Assembly: GCF_016428975.1 (NCBI RefSeq)
Contig: NZ_JAELTT010000004.1
Coordinates: 61,518-125,517, forward strand
DNA: 64,000 nucleotides
From: Dyella sp. ASV21
Lineage (GTDB): Bacteria; Pseudomonadota; Gammaproteobacteria; Xanthomonadales; Rhodanobacteraceae
Direction: 5' to 3'
Below are positions 34,693 to 45,306 of the stretch, piece after piece; within the stretch, counting starts at the first letter, position 1, and every line of letters starts with the position of its first letter. The position numbers and the translations under genes are program-made. The notes under the pieces are model-generated. The model was not told the origin of the DNA and made no database searches. It was given only the letters and a program-made list of their open reading frames with translations.

Positions 34693-36339
34693 TCAGTGTG
34701 GGCCTAGCAGGAGGGCCGTGTCGGTAGGGTCGGCATGGCTCAGGCGCGACAGGCCATGGCCCACGAACCGGCGCAAGGCGGCCCCGGCGTGGGCGGCGCC
34801 ACGGGGTGCCAGCCAGCTGTCGTGGCGGGCCAGCAAGGCCGCCGCCGTGCAGCGCGCCAGGGTGAGGGCCAGGCCGCGCGCGCCCGCTTCCAGGGCATCG
34901 CGTTGGCCCGCATGCGTGGCGAGATAGCTGCTGGCGGCGGCCATGGCGGCATGGATGTGGTGGCGAGCCTGGGCGTCGATGCTGTCGGCCAGCCAGCCAT
35001 CGATGGCCAACTGGAGCGCGCCGAACTGGTCGCCAGCCAGGGCGCGCAGGCTGTCCAGCGAAAGCACGTTGGTGGTGCCTTCCCAGATGGCATAGACCTG
35101 GGCGTCGCGCAGCAACTGGGGGAGCCCGGTGTCTTCGATATAGCCGGCGCCGCCGAAGCATTCCAGCGCCTCGGAGCACAGGCGCACCGCCAGCTTGCCG
35201 GTCCACAGTTTGGCCAGCGGGGTAAGCAGGCGTAGCAAGGCCGCCTCATGCGGGGCGGCGGTGCCGTGCTCCACGCGGCCAAGCAGGTGCGCCACTTCGA
35301 AAGTGAGCGCGAACGCGCCTTCGAACTCGGCCTGCATGTCGGCCAGGGTTTGCGCGTGCAGCGGCTGGTCGATCAGCCGTTTGCCGAAAGCGTGGCGGCG
35401 CAGGGCGTAGTCGCGGGCCAAGGCGATGGCGCGCGCCATGCTGGCGGTGGCGCACACGGCATTCCAGGTGCGCGTGATATTGAGCATGGGCGCCACCTGG
35501 CGCACGCCGTTGCCCAACTCGCCCAGTGGCCACGCGGGCAGGCCTTCCAGATGGATTTCCGCGGTGGGCAATTCGTGCGTGCCCAATTTGTCCTTGAGGC
35601 GGTCGATCACCAATTCTGGCTTGCGCCGCGCGCCATCCATGGTTTCCACGTAGAACAGCGCCAGCGCGCCCGGGCCGCTGGCGGCACCTTCGGGACGGGC
35701 CAGGGCGAGGGCGGCTTCGCCCACCACCGCCGAGCTGAACCACTTGCGGCCATACAAGCGCCATTGGCCGGAGGCGTCCTGGCGGGCGAGGGTTTCGGTA
35801 CGCCCTACGTCCGAGCCGCCGGCGTTCTCGGTCATCCACTGGCCGCTGAGCCAGAAGTTGGCGGGGTCGCGACTAAGCAGATGCGGTAAGGCCCGCTCCA
35901 TCAAGGCCTGGTTACCCGAGGCCTTGAGTGCGGTGGCAGCGCCATCGGTCATCGCCAGTGGACAGGTGTAGAACTCGCTGGCCAGGTGATAGAGATAGAC
36001 CCGGGCGAACTGTTCGAGTCGCGCGTGTTCGCTCGCCTCGTGCCCGGCGGCGAGCACGGCATGACGTGTGGTCAGGTGTGGGCCTTCCTGCCAGGCGGGG
36101 GTAAGTTCGATGCGATCGATACGCTGGCCCCAGGCATCCCATTGCGTGAGCACGGGCTTGCGGCGACTGGTGGCGCCCACGCGTTGCCAGGCCATTTGTG
36201 CGTAGTCGCCCAGGGCGTGCAGATCCGCGTCGAGCGCGCCGCGCCGCGCGGGCGGCAGGGCGCGATCGAGCATGCTGAGCAACAGGCGGTCGTCGCGATA
36301 AGGGTGCGCGAGCTGCGGCGGATCTTGCAGGAAACCCAT
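34693..36339 (-). CDS. AidB-like acyl-CoA dehydrogenase family protein
   Basis: A 548-residue protein. The central acyl-CoA dehydrogenase fold includes FWLSGQWMTENAGGSDVGRTET (FAD/substrate loop), RKWFSSAVVGEAALALARP, and RHAFGKRLIDQPLHAQTLADMQAE. The segment ECFGGAGYIEDTGLPQLLRDAQVYAIWEGTTNV is the C-terminal helical domain. The N-terminal extension and C-terminal helical region match the AidB branch (about 540 residues), whose E. coli member is induced by alkylation and binds DNA. It could instead be an isovaleryl-CoA dehydrogenase-like enzyme. ATG 36339 matches the AidB start (FLQDPPQLAHPYRDD). Confidence 0.85.
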   Translation of the reverse strand: MGFLQDPPQLAHPYRDDRLLLSMLDRALPPARRGALDADLHALGDYAQMAWQRVGATSRRKPVLTQWDAWGQRIDRIELTPAWQEGPHLTTRHAVLAAGHEASEHARLEQFARVYLYHLASEFYTCPLAMTDGAATALKASGNQALMERALPHLLSRDPANFWLSGQWMTENAGGSDVGRTETLARQDASGQWRLYGRKWFSSAVVGEAALALARPEGAASGPGALALFYVETMDGARRKPELVIDRLKDKLGTHELPTAEIHLEGLPAWPLGELGNGVRQVAPMLNITRTWNAVCATASMARAIALARDYALRRHAFGKRLIDQPLHAQTLADMQAEFEGAFALTFEVAHLLGRVEHGTAAPHEAALLRLLTPLAKLWTGKLAVRLCSEALECFGGAGYIEDTGLPQLLRDAQVYAIWEGTTNVLSLDSLRALAGDQFGALQLAIDGWLADSIDAQARHHIHAAMAAASSYLATHAGQRDALEAGARGLALTLARCTAAALLARHDSWLAPRGAAHAGAALRRFVGHGLSRLSHADPTDTALLLGPH

Positions 36340-36408
36340 GGTCGGTTCTCGGCGGATCGATAGGTCGAGTATAGGCTCGGCCTGGGCCCGCGTACCGACG
36401 CAGCGTCG

Positions 36409-37164
36409 CTAAGGTTTGCGCAGGCGCAGCAGGAAGCGATCGGTGTGGCCGCGCAAGGACGGATCGCGTATCCCCAACGTGTGATCGTCCGCAGGGTTGT
36501 GCAGGACATCGCTTTCCCCATCGAGTTGAAAGCCCGCGGCAAGCAGTTCGGCCTTCGCGGTGGCTGGATCGATGCGATGCAGGTCGTCGGTGTTACGCAG
36601 GCCGCTGCCGGCGGTGGCGGCGTGGTCAAGTACGATCAAGCGACCGCCGCGTTTGAGCGCTTCGAACAGGCCTCGATCGAGCTTGGCGATATCCGGCGAA
36701 CCCATAAAGGGATCGTGCAGGTCGTGATAATTCTGCGAGGTGAAGATCAGGTCCACCGGCTCGGGCAGCGTCATCGCGCTTACCGGTTGCAGCAACACGA
36801 CCACGTTGGCGTAGGGTGCCTTGCCTGCAAAGCCATGCAGGCTTTGCAGGCCCTTGGGTGCGGCTTTGTCCATTTCCACCGGTTGCAGCGCATACACCTT
36901 GCCGGCGGGGCCGACGATGCGACTGAGCAATCGCGTGTAGTAGCCCGAACCGGGCATGAGATCGACGACTACGTCGCCTGGCCTCACGTCGCTGAAGCGC
37001 AGCACTTGGGCGGCCTTGCGCTGGGCGTCCTGCGCGCGATCATCCGCCGGGCGTTGCGTATCGGCGAGGGCCGCCGCGATGACATCGGGTGCGGCCTGCG
37101 CCACGCAGAGTCGGGCGACGGGCAACAGCACCATGGCTACAACCAGCAGCTTCAAGGCTTTCAT
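36409..37164 (-). CDS. Exported SAM-dependent methyltransferase (COG4798 type)
   Basis: A 251-residue protein with a signal peptide (MKALKLLVVAMVLLPVARLCVAQA) and a class I methyltransferase fold. Motif I is VVVDLMPGSGYYTRLLSRIVG, motif II near VYALQPVEMD, and FEALKRGGRLIVLDHAA is the strand-5 motif. COG4798 proteins are predicted methyltransferases with a signal sequence; the substrate and how SAM would reach the periplasm are unknown. The gene lies 43 bp from the outer-membrane barrel gene and is on the same strand, so they may be co-transcribed. Confidence 0.82.
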   Translation of the reverse strand: MKALKLLVVAMVLLPVARLCVAQAAPDVIAAALADTQRPADDRAQDAQRKAAQVLRFSDVRPGDVVVDLMPGSGYYTRLLSRIVGPAGKVYALQPVEMDKAAPKGLQSLHGFAGKAPYANVVVLLQPVSAMTLPEPVDLIFTSQNYHDLHDPFMGSPDIAKLDRGLFEALKRGGRLIVLDHAATAGSGLRNTDDLHRIDPATAKAELLAAGFQLDGESDVLHNPADDHTLGIRDPSLRGHTDRFLLRLRKP

Positions 37165-37207
37165 GCGTACCTCCGCATAAGAGTGCGGGCACGGGGACCC
37201 GAGACAT

Positions 37208-38203
37208 TCAATGCACCACGTTGAGCGCGAACGCGGGCGTTATCGACGACGCCGTGCGTTGTCCGGAAGGAATCACGCGCACACCAAACAACAAGCCGAT
37301 AGTGGACGACCAGTTGTATTCCACCGCGGGCGCCACGCCGAAGGCCGCGCTGGTGCCGCTACCCAGTCGTGTCGTGGGCGGGAAAGGATCACTGTTGCCG
37401 AGATACTCCTCGCCGCTCACTCGCGTGCTGCCGTTGTGGCTGTAGGTGAGGTCCAGTGCCAGTACCCAGCGCTTGCTCAGGCTGTACTCCACGGCGGCGT
37501 CGGCGAACAGGTTGTCGCCAGGCCGCGCGCGCCCACGGAAATCCGCGTCGGTGCCGTATACGCTCACGCCCTGGACATCGGTGCGCGATGAAAACGTGGC
37601 GGAGATGTTGAAACGCACACGCAGGATGCGTCCATTGGGCAACCACAGATACGTTTGGGAATTGATGCCGATGGTAGTGCCGTAAGCACCGCTGCCCAGC
37701 CCATTGGCGGGGCGGTTGCCTAACTGGTCGTACTTGCCGGTGGGCAGTGTTTCCTGGATCTGCAGCGCAATCGTCGGCAACCAACTGCCTTCATGGAATT
37801 GCGTGAGCCGGTATTGCGCCTGCACCGTCCAATCGCCCATCTGCACGCCACTGCTATCGGGCGCGCCGCTGACGCGGTTGTAGCCGAACACGGGAATGAT
37901 GCCGACGGTAAGGCGATTGGCGAGTCCGTAATTGAGATAGGTGCGCGAGCCGAGGCTATCCACGCCCTTGCTCTGTACGTCGTACAGATAGGGTTCCAGC
38001 AGAAAGTGGCCCGGGGGCAGCGTTTCGGCTGAGTTGGCCAGCATGGGGCCGGTCCACCATGCGTCGTCACGCGATTGCGGTTGCTCCTGCGAGCAGGCCG
38101 GGAGGGGCGCCACGAGCGAAAGCAGCAGGCCGAGGAGGCCCGCGCCGGCAAGCTGTCGCAACAGCGCTAGTGGTGCGGGGGAGGCTTGTGCCGATCCGTT
38201 CAT
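37208..38203 (-). CDS. Outer-membrane beta-barrel (phenol-degradation MetA-type transporter) protein
   Basis: A 331-residue protein with a hydrophobic N-terminal signal (LLRQLAGAGLLGLLLSLVAPLPACSQE; a lipobox-like PAC is possible). It has the alternating beta-strand pattern of outer-membrane barrels, with YLYDVQSKGVDSLGSRTYLNYGLANRLTVGIIPVFGYNRV and a C-terminal ALNVVH end. The family PF13557 (phenol_MetA_deg) supplies uptake of aromatic compounds in some bacteria. ATG 38203 is divergent from the MocR regulator 82 bp away, whose operator-like repeats lie in the shared gap, so regulation by MocR is plausible. Confidence 0.78.
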   Translation of the reverse strand: MNGSAQASPAPLALLRQLAGAGLLGLLLSLVAPLPACSQEQPQSRDDAWWTGPMLANSAETLPPGHFLLEPYLYDVQSKGVDSLGSRTYLNYGLANRLTVGIIPVFGYNRVSGAPDSSGVQMGDWTVQAQYRLTQFHEGSWLPTIALQIQETLPTGKYDQLGNRPANGLGSGAYGTTIGINSQTYLWLPNGRILRVRFNISATFSSRTDVQGVSVYGTDADFRGRARPGDNLFADAAVEYSLSKRWVLALDLTYSHNGSTRVSGEEYLGNSDPFPPTTRLGSGTSAAFGVAPAVEYNWSSTIGLLFGVRVIPSGQRTASSITPAFALNVVH

Positions 38204-38223
38204 GGGGCGCAAGCTAGGCCGAA

Positions 38224-38272
38224 AAGTGGTTTGCTGGAATAACCACTTTGCGCTGATTGCATATAACCACTT
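38224..38272. promoter_or_regulatory. Candidate MocR operator: inverted and direct AACCACTT repeats
   Basis: AAGTGGTT at 38224-38231 is the inverse of AACCACTT at 38241-38248, and ATAACCACTT recurs at 38239-38248 and 38263-38272 with a 24-bp period. MocR/PdxR-type regulators bind repeated half-sites in the divergent promoter region. The sites cover the shared gap upstream of both genes and end 14 bp before the MocR start. Confidence 0.7.
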
Positions 38273-38285
38273 GGAGGGATTCGCC

Positions 38286-39776
38286 ATGAGCCGCCTGCCT
38301 GCCGGCTTTGTGCCCCCGGTTGCGATGGACCCGCACAACAGCATGCCGATGTACCTGCAACTGTCGGACTGGTTTCGCCAGGCCATCCTTAGCGGCCAGT
38401 TGCGACCGGGGCAGCGCGTGCCCTCCAGTCGCGGCCTGGCCAGCGAGCTGAAGATTTCGCGCATTCCGGTGCTTGGCGCCTACGAACAACTGCAGGCCGA
38501 GGGTTACCTGGAAACCTTTCAGGGCGCGGGTACCTGCGTCGCGCGGGCGATTCCCGCCGTGCTGGTGGGGCCGGCCAAACCGGGGCGCCCGCGTCCGTTG
38601 TCCCATGGCGTCAATGGTGGGCCCAACGGGGCCTCGCGGCGTGTATCGCAGCGCGTGGCGCAGATGCGTGGGCCGGAGCAGACCTGGCTAGCCAATCTGG
38701 GCGCGTTTCGCGTGGGTGTGCCGGCGTTGGAACACTTTCCCCTGGGCGTGTGGTCGCGCCTGGTGAGTCGGCACGCGCGTGGCCTGGGCAAGGAGGGCAT
38801 GGTCTATGGCAGTCCGATGGGACACATGCCGCTGCGCACCGCGATTGCCGAATACCTCGGTGCCACGCGTGGCGTGCGCTGCGACGCATCGCAGGTGCTC
38901 ATCACCACCGGTTCGCAGCAGGGCTTGCAGATCTGCGCGCATGTGTTGTTCGACGACGGCGATGCGGTGTGGATGGAAGATCCCGGTTATCCCGGCGCGC
39001 ATCAATCGTTGCGTACAGCCGGCGCACAGCTGATTCCGGTGCCGGTGGACGAGGATGGCATCGACGTGGCGCAAGGCGAACGCCTGGGGCCGCACGCGCG
39101 CGCGGTTTACATCACGCCGTCGCATCAGTTTCCGCTGGGCAGCACCATGAGTGCGGCACGACGCATGCGGCTGCTGGAGTGGGCCGCGCGCCACGATGCC
39201 TGGGTCATCGAGGATGACTACGACAGCGAATATCGCTTTGGCGGTCGCCCGCTGGTTTCCTTGCAAGGCACCGATGCGCATGAACGAGTAATTTATGTGG
39301 GCACCTTCAGCAAGGTAATGTTTCCCGCCATCCGAGTGGGCTATCTGGTGGTGCCGCGCGATCTGGCGGGTGCCTTCGAGGCGGGTCGCGACGCCATCGA
39401 TACGTTCACTTCCACCCTTTATCAGTACGCCATGACGGACTTCATTCGCGAAGGGCATTTCGCGCGCCACATCCGTAGCATGCGCACGCTCTATCAGGCG
39501 CGCCGCGCTGCCGTACTGGCGGCGATAGAGCTAGAGATGGGGGGGCGCCTGGCCGTCGTCGGCGCCGATGCCGGTATGCAAGTGGCAGGGCTGTTGCCGC
39601 CGGGCGTCGATGATGTGGCCGTATCGCGCGCCGCCGCGCAGCGCGGTGTGTCAGTGCGTCCGCTGTCGCAGTGCTACCTCAAGCCGCCTCAGCGCGGCGG
39701 GCTGATCCTGGGCTACGGTGGCGCGTCGCTGGAAGAGATTCGCGAAGGCGTGCGTCAGCTCAGTCGTTGCTTTTGA
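38286..39776 (+). CDS. MocR-family PLP-dependent transcriptional regulator
   Basis: A 496-residue protein with an N-terminal GntR winged helix (MYLQLSDWFRQAILSGQLRPGQRVPSSRGLASELKISRIPVLGAYEQLQAEGYLE) and a C-terminal aminotransferase-like fold. The PLP-binding Lys343 lies in TFSKVMFPAIRVGYLV, with DDYDSEYRFGGRPL and GSQQGLQICAHVLFDDGDAVWMEDPGYPG upstream. MocR proteins sense PLP or amino acids and control vitamin B6, GABA, or taurine genes. It is divergent from the barrel protein. ATG 38286 has a GGAGGG site. Whether its PLP site is catalytic is not determined. Confidence 0.92.
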   Translation: MSRLPAGFVPPVAMDPHNSMPMYLQLSDWFRQAILSGQLRPGQRVPSSRGLASELKISRIPVLGAYEQLQAEGYLETFQGAGTCVARAIPAVLVGPAKPGRPRPLSHGVNGGPNGASRRVSQRVAQMRGPEQTWLANLGAFRVGVPALEHFPLGVWSRLVSRHARGLGKEGMVYGSPMGHMPLRTAIAEYLGATRGVRCDASQVLITTGSQQGLQICAHVLFDDGDAVWMEDPGYPGAHQSLRTAGAQLIPVPVDEDGIDVAQGERLGPHARAVYITPSHQFPLGSTMSAARRMRLLEWAARHDAWVIEDDYDSEYRFGGRPLVSLQGTDAHERVIYVGTFSKVMFPAIRVGYLVVPRDLAGAFEAGRDAIDTFTSTLYQYAMTDFIREGHFARHIRSMRTLYQARRAAVLAAIELEMGGRLAVVGADAGMQVAGLLPPGVDDVAVSRAAAQRGVSVRPLSQCYLKPPQRGGLILGYGGASLEEIREGVRQLSRCF

Positions 39777-39850
39777 GCAAGCGCTTGGCGGAAAGGCGTT
39801 GGCGATGTGCGCGGAAGGCCGCCGCTTGGCGACCCTCCGCGCGTGCCGGC

Positions 39851-42349
39851 TTACGGTGCGGCCTTGGCAGGCTTCGCCGTGTCGGTTCTCACCGGTGCGT
39901 TCTTCACATAACGATCGAACCAGTTGAGCATTTCGTAGACCTCCTGCTCGTTGGATTCCATCGCGGTGTACCAGTGCGGTTCGTGCGGCAGCATGACCAG
40001 GCGGGTGGTGCCGCCCAGGCCGCGAATGGCCTGGAATAGCTTCTGCGACTGGATCGGCTCGGTGCCCGGGTTGGCGTCGTCCATGCCGTGCATGATGAGC
40101 AGCGGCGACTTCACCTTGTCTGCGTGGAAGAAGGTGGAGGCTTGCTCATACACCGATGGTGCCTGCCACAGCGAGCGGCGTTCGTTCTGGAAGCCGAACG
40201 GTGTGAGCGTCTTGTTGTAGCCGCCACTGGTGGCGACGCCGGCGCGGAACAGTTCGGTGTGCGCGAGCAGGTTGGCGGTCATCAGCGCGCCGTGACTGTG
40301 GCCGGTGACGCCGATGCGGTTGCGATCCACCACGCCCAGCTCTACCGCCTTGTCCACGGCGGCTTGTGCGTCCATCACCAACTGGTCGATGTAGGTGTCG
40401 TACGCGGTGCGTGGATCGCCGACGATGGGGAAGGAGGCGTTGTCGATAATGGCGTAGCCCGACAGCAGCAATAGTCGGTAGCCGCGCAGCACATCGAACT
40501 TTTGCTGGGAGCCGCTGATCTGGCCGGCCTGGCTGGGGTCGGCGAAGTCCTGCGGGTAGGCATAGAGCACGGCCGGCAGACGCGTGCCAGGCGTGTAGCC
40601 CGGCGGCGTATAGAGCGTAAAGGACAGCTCCACGCCATCCTTGCGTTTGTAGGTCACCAGCTGCTTGCCGATGCCACGCACCTGCGGTGTCGGGTCGGGA
40701 ATGTGCGTGATGGGCGCTGCGCTGGCGGCAAACGCAGCCTCGCCGGCCTGGGCGCCCGCCACCGATGCGCCCAGTGTGTAGAGCAGCAAGTTGGGCGGAT
40801 CGATGGGCGATTGGCGCACGGTGATGAAGCGCTCACCCCCGGTCAGCACCGCCACCGGACGTTCATAGGTGTCGGCGCTGCTGCGGAACAGGCGCTCGGT
40901 GTGACCGTTGGAGAGGTTGTAGCGGTCGAGGAAGGGGCGATCGCCCTTGGGCGTGCCGCCCGGACCGGACAGGTAGACGGCGTCGCCATCCTGGCGCACC
41001 ACGCTGGCGCCGTTGGGCAGCGTTTGCGTGAGCAGCGTGCCGGGGTTGTTGTAGACCTCGTTGAGCGAGTAGTCCCACAGCGTGCGCGCCGGCTTGGACG
41101 GATTGGCCACGTCGATGCGGGTGATGTGGATCCACTGGCGATTGGCGTCGAGTTCGTACACGAACGGCTCGTTGCCGTCGGCCAGCCAGCGCATGCCGCT
41201 GAAGCGTTGCACGGTACGTGCGATTTCCTTGGGCTTGCCAGTGAAAGGTGCGCTCCACAGCATCAGCTTGTCGCGATGAGGCACGTTGACCTTCCAGTCG
41301 CCCTGGTCCAGCGCTTCGGGCCATACCAGGGTGGCTGGCGCGTTGGCGCGCCATTCCAGTTCGCGCGGGCCCACCGGCACGCCGCGTACCGGCACGCGAT
41401 CGGCAACCGGCAACGAGGCGATGGGCGTCGACTGGCCGGTGCGCACATCCAGCACACTCACATCACGCGCGAAGCGCTCATACGTGGTGACGTAGGAGTA
41501 GGGCTTCTTCAGCGTTTCGACCAATACATGTTCGCCATCGGGCGCGCCGCTGACGCCAGCGAGCACGCCGGGCTTGCCGACCGCATGGGCCTGTCCGCTG
41601 GCGGCATCCACCACGGCCAGTTGGGCGGTGGCGTAGTAGTCGAACAGTGCTTCGTCTTCTGGGCTGCCGAGCGTGTCGCGCGCCTCGTAGGTGCTGCTCT
41701 CGCCCTTGCCCTGGATCGATTCCTTGATTTCCGGGCCACCGGTGGCGCTGATCTTTGGTGCGGCGCCGAGATTGAGCGGCACCTGCTTCACCAGGAGGGA
41801 GTCGCTGTTATGCAACCACTGCACGCTGTCTTCCATGATCGGATTGAGCGAGACACCATCGACCCGATGCACCGCGCCCGTCAGGGCATCGCCCAGCCAC
41901 AGTTCGGTACGTTCGTCGGTGGTATTGGTAAAGGCGAAGCGGTGACCGTCGGGCGACCATAGTGGAACGCTGGGGCAGGCATCGGCCGGCAGGGCGACGG
42001 GCACCTGCTGATGGCTGGCGACGTCCTCCACGGTGAAGCGTTTGAGGCAGGTGCGGATGCCGTAGCCGCTGGAGGCGTCGTGGCGACTGTGGTTGCGCGG
42101 CTCGATGCGCAGGCCGGCGAGTTTCACGTAGGGCTCGGCCACGCGCTCGATCGATGGATACTGCGCCTGCTCCACCAGCAACATGCGTTGGCGCGTAGGG
42201 TCCAGCATGGGAATCGCCGGCAGCGGCGCATGCATGACGCCGAGCAAGGGCTCCGGCGGCTTGTCGTAGCCGGCCTGGAGCGCGGCGGGCAGCAGGGCCA
42301 AAAGACCTGCAACGAGGGGCAGTCGCCTGTGAATGGCGGCAAAGGGCAT
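39851..42349 (-). CDS. S9-family prolyl-oligopeptidase-type peptidase (glutamyl-endopeptidase-like)
   Basis: An 832-residue protein with a signal sequence (RRLPLVAGLLALLPAALQAGY), a beta-propeller region of about 500 residues and a C-terminal alpha/beta hydrolase domain. The Ser685 nucleophile lies in VTGHSHGALM, the Asp in HGMDDANPGTEPIQ and the His in LPHEPHWY. The architecture and the HSHG elbow match the large S9 peptidases related to plant plastid glutamyl endopeptidase. It probably trims peptides in the periplasm. Start ATG 42349. It is a single gene with 120 bp of upstream intergenic sequence. Confidence 0.88.
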   Translation of the reverse strand: MPFAAIHRRLPLVAGLLALLPAALQAGYDKPPEPLLGVMHAPLPAIPMLDPTRQRMLLVEQAQYPSIERVAEPYVKLAGLRIEPRNHSRHDASSGYGIRTCLKRFTVEDVASHQQVPVALPADACPSVPLWSPDGHRFAFTNTTDERTELWLGDALTGAVHRVDGVSLNPIMEDSVQWLHNSDSLLVKQVPLNLGAAPKISATGGPEIKESIQGKGESSTYEARDTLGSPEDEALFDYYATAQLAVVDAASGQAHAVGKPGVLAGVSGAPDGEHVLVETLKKPYSYVTTYERFARDVSVLDVRTGQSTPIASLPVADRVPVRGVPVGPRELEWRANAPATLVWPEALDQGDWKVNVPHRDKLMLWSAPFTGKPKEIARTVQRFSGMRWLADGNEPFVYELDANRQWIHITRIDVANPSKPARTLWDYSLNEVYNNPGTLLTQTLPNGASVVRQDGDAVYLSGPGGTPKGDRPFLDRYNLSNGHTERLFRSSADTYERPVAVLTGGERFITVRQSPIDPPNLLLYTLGASVAGAQAGEAAFAASAAPITHIPDPTPQVRGIGKQLVTYKRKDGVELSFTLYTPPGYTPGTRLPAVLYAYPQDFADPSQAGQISGSQQKFDVLRGYRLLLLSGYAIIDNASFPIVGDPRTAYDTYIDQLVMDAQAAVDKAVELGVVDRNRIGVTGHSHGALMTANLLAHTELFRAGVATSGGYNKTLTPFGFQNERRSLWQAPSVYEQASTFFHADKVKSPLLIMHGMDDANPGTEPIQSQKLFQAIRGLGGTTRLVMLPHEPHWYTAMESNEQEVYEMLNWFDRYVKNAPVRTDTAKPAKAAP

Positions 42350-42469
42350 CGTGCGTACTCCCGGGGGGTGATCCCCTGGACATTACACACCGCCGTCAGC
42401 GGCGCTCCCTGCTGGAAGTCACGACTCGCAATATTTTTCGTTAGCCAGGGCCGCCGGAAAACGAGCGCT

Positions 42470-43458
<989 letters not shown>

Positions 43459-43550
43459 TCAAGCCGGTGTAGTCCGTCCGTTCACGCCAGGCCCATGGGC
43501 CACGGTGCATCTATGACGGGCCGATGTCCGGCGCTGCAGAAGGAGCCGTC

Positions 43551-44828
43551 ATGGCCTTGCGTTTCGACCGCGACCGCGTGCGCAGCTTCAGCCATTTCCT
43601 GTGGCAGCGCTTTATCGATGACAAATGTTTCGAGACGGCGGGTGCGCTGTCCTACACCACGCTGGTGTCGCTGGTGCCGTTGATCGTGGCGTCGCTGGCG
43701 ATCTTTGCCGCGTTCCCGGCTTTTGCCGATGCGCGCACCATGCTGATCCAGTTTGTCTTCAGCAACTTCGTGCCGGCGGCCGGCGAGCGTGTACAGGAAT
43801 ACCTCAACGGCTTCGCCGATAACGCCAGCAAGCTCACCGGCATCAGCATCATGGTGATGTTTTTCAGTGCGCTGTCGATGATGGTGAGTATCGAGGATCG
43901 CCTCAACCGCATCTGGCGTGTGCAGCGCCAGCGTGGCTGGGTATCGCGCCTGCTGCTGTATTGGGCGGCGCTGACCCTGGGGCCGGTGCTGATCGTGGGC
44001 GGCCTGGCGGTGGCCTCCTATGCCACGGCGCTGCCGATGTTGAACGACGCGGCCGATCAGCTGGGCCTGCGCCAGCGCCTGGTGGCGACCTTGCCGTTCC
44101 TGGTGACTTTCCTCACGCTTATGCTGATTTACATGGTGGTGCCCAATCGCCGCGTGCGTTGGCAGGAGGCGGCGTTAGGCGCGGTGCTGGGGGCGGTGGC
44201 GTTCGAGGTGGCTCGCTGGGGCTTTGCGCGTTTCATCCATCATGCGCATACCTATCAGCAAGTGTATGGCGCGGCGCTGGCGGCGCTGCCGATCTTGCTG
44301 CTGTGGATCTACTTGTCGTGGGTGATCGTGATTCTGTGCGCGTCCGTGGCGGCGTCGCTCTCGGCGTTCGATTACCAGCCGCCATCAGCTTGCCTGTCCG
44401 AGGACGGCGCATTTATCGGCTTGCTGGTGGTGTTGCGTCATTTCATTGAAGCGCATCGGCGTGGCGAAGCGCTGAACCTGGATGATTTGCGCAATCGCGA
44501 GCCGGCGTTGCGCCGTGGCGCGATCGGCAGCTACGTGGAAGACCTGCAGCGTGCCGGCATGATCCGGCGTGACGAGAACGGTAGCTGGCTGCTGGCGCGC
44601 AGCCCGGACAGCACCGAGCTGCAACACGTGTATGCGCAAAGCAGCTACCGCTTGCCGCTGCGACCGGCGCAGGATGTGCAGGCCACCGGTCTCGCGCTGT
44701 CGCCTGTGCTGGTGAGCGTGCTAGAGGCCGCCGCGCAATCCGTCCATGGCTCGCTGGAACGCCGGCTCGATGAGCTGTTTCCGCCGGCGGTGCCGGCGCC
44801 CCTATTGTCCGAGGAACCCGCTGCATGA
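43551..44828 (+). CDS. YihY/UPF0761-family membrane protein
   Basis: A 425-residue protein. About residues 10-285 are the YihY (formerly BrkB-like) domain with six helices and signatures KCFETAGALSYTTLVSLVPL, MVSIEDRLNRIWRVQRQRGW and VPNRRVRWQEAALGAVLGA. The C-terminal 140 residues form a winged-helix-like cytosolic tail (LNLDDLRNREPALRRGAIGSYVEDLQRAGMIRRDENGSW), typical of the longer family branch. Once thought to be RNase BN, the family function is unknown. ATG 43551 has AAGGAG upstream. It overlaps the tlpA-like gene by four bases. Confidence 0.88.
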   Translation: MALRFDRDRVRSFSHFLWQRFIDDKCFETAGALSYTTLVSLVPLIVASLAIFAAFPAFADARTMLIQFVFSNFVPAAGERVQEYLNGFADNASKLTGISIMVMFFSALSMMVSIEDRLNRIWRVQRQRGWVSRLLLYWAALTLGPVLIVGGLAVASYATALPMLNDAADQLGLRQRLVATLPFLVTFLTLMLIYMVVPNRRVRWQEAALGAVLGAVAFEVARWGFARFIHHAHTYQQVYGAALAALPILLLWIYLSWVIVILCASVAASLSAFDYQPPSACLSEDGAFIGLLVVLRHFIEAHRRGEALNLDDLRNREPALRRGAIGSYVEDLQRAGMIRRDENGSWLLARSPDSTELQHVYAQSSYRLPLRPAQDVQATGLALSPVLVSVLEAAAQSVHGSLERRLDELFPPAVPAPLLSEEPAA

Positions 44829-45304
44829 CTTTGCTGAAATCGTTTGCCGTACTGGCGCTGGTCGCTGCCGCGGCCCTTCCCGTCCATGCGGCCATGCCCG
44901 CGCAGCCGTCGCTGAAGGTGACCACGCTGGATGGCAAGCCGTTCGATCTCGCCGCACAACGCGGCAAGTGGGTGATCGTGAACTACTGGGCGACCTGGTG
45001 CGTGCCATGCATCAAGGAGATGCCCGACATCTCCAAGTTTGTCGCTGCGCACAAGGACAAGGTGGCCGCCATTGGCGTGGCCTACGAAGACAGCGACGCG
45101 GCGGACATCCAGGCGTTTCTGGCCAAGCACCCGGTGAGCTACCCCATTGCGCAGGTCACGCTGGATAAGCCGCTGAAGGATTTCGATGAGCCGCGTGGCC
45201 TGCCCACCACCTGGTTGATCGGGCCGGATGGAAAGGTCGCCAAGCGCTTCGTGGGCCCGGTGACGGATGCTTCGCTGGGCCAGGCGATCGGCCTGGGTCA
45301 CTGA
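44825..45304 (+). CDS. TlpA-like periplasmic thiol:disulfide protein
   Basis: A 159-residue exported thioredoxin-fold protein. A signal peptide (LKSFAVLALVAAAALPVHA) is followed by the active site Cys59-Val-Pro-Cys62 in WATWCVPCIKEMPDI, and GLPTTWLIGPDGKVAKR holds the cis-Pro loop. It likely reduces periplasmic disulfides, for example in cytochrome c maturation, although no ccm genes are near. It overlaps yihY by four bases and precedes acylphosphatase by two bases, giving a compact three-gene operon. Confidence 0.88.
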   Translation: MTLLKSFAVLALVAAAALPVHAAMPAQPSLKVTTLDGKPFDLAAQRGKWVIVNYWATWCVPCIKEMPDISKFVAAHKDKVAAIGVAYEDSDAADIQAFLAKHPVSYPIAQVTLDKPLKDFDEPRGLPTTWLIGPDGKVAKRFVGPVTDASLGQAIGLGH

Positions 45305-45306
45305 GC

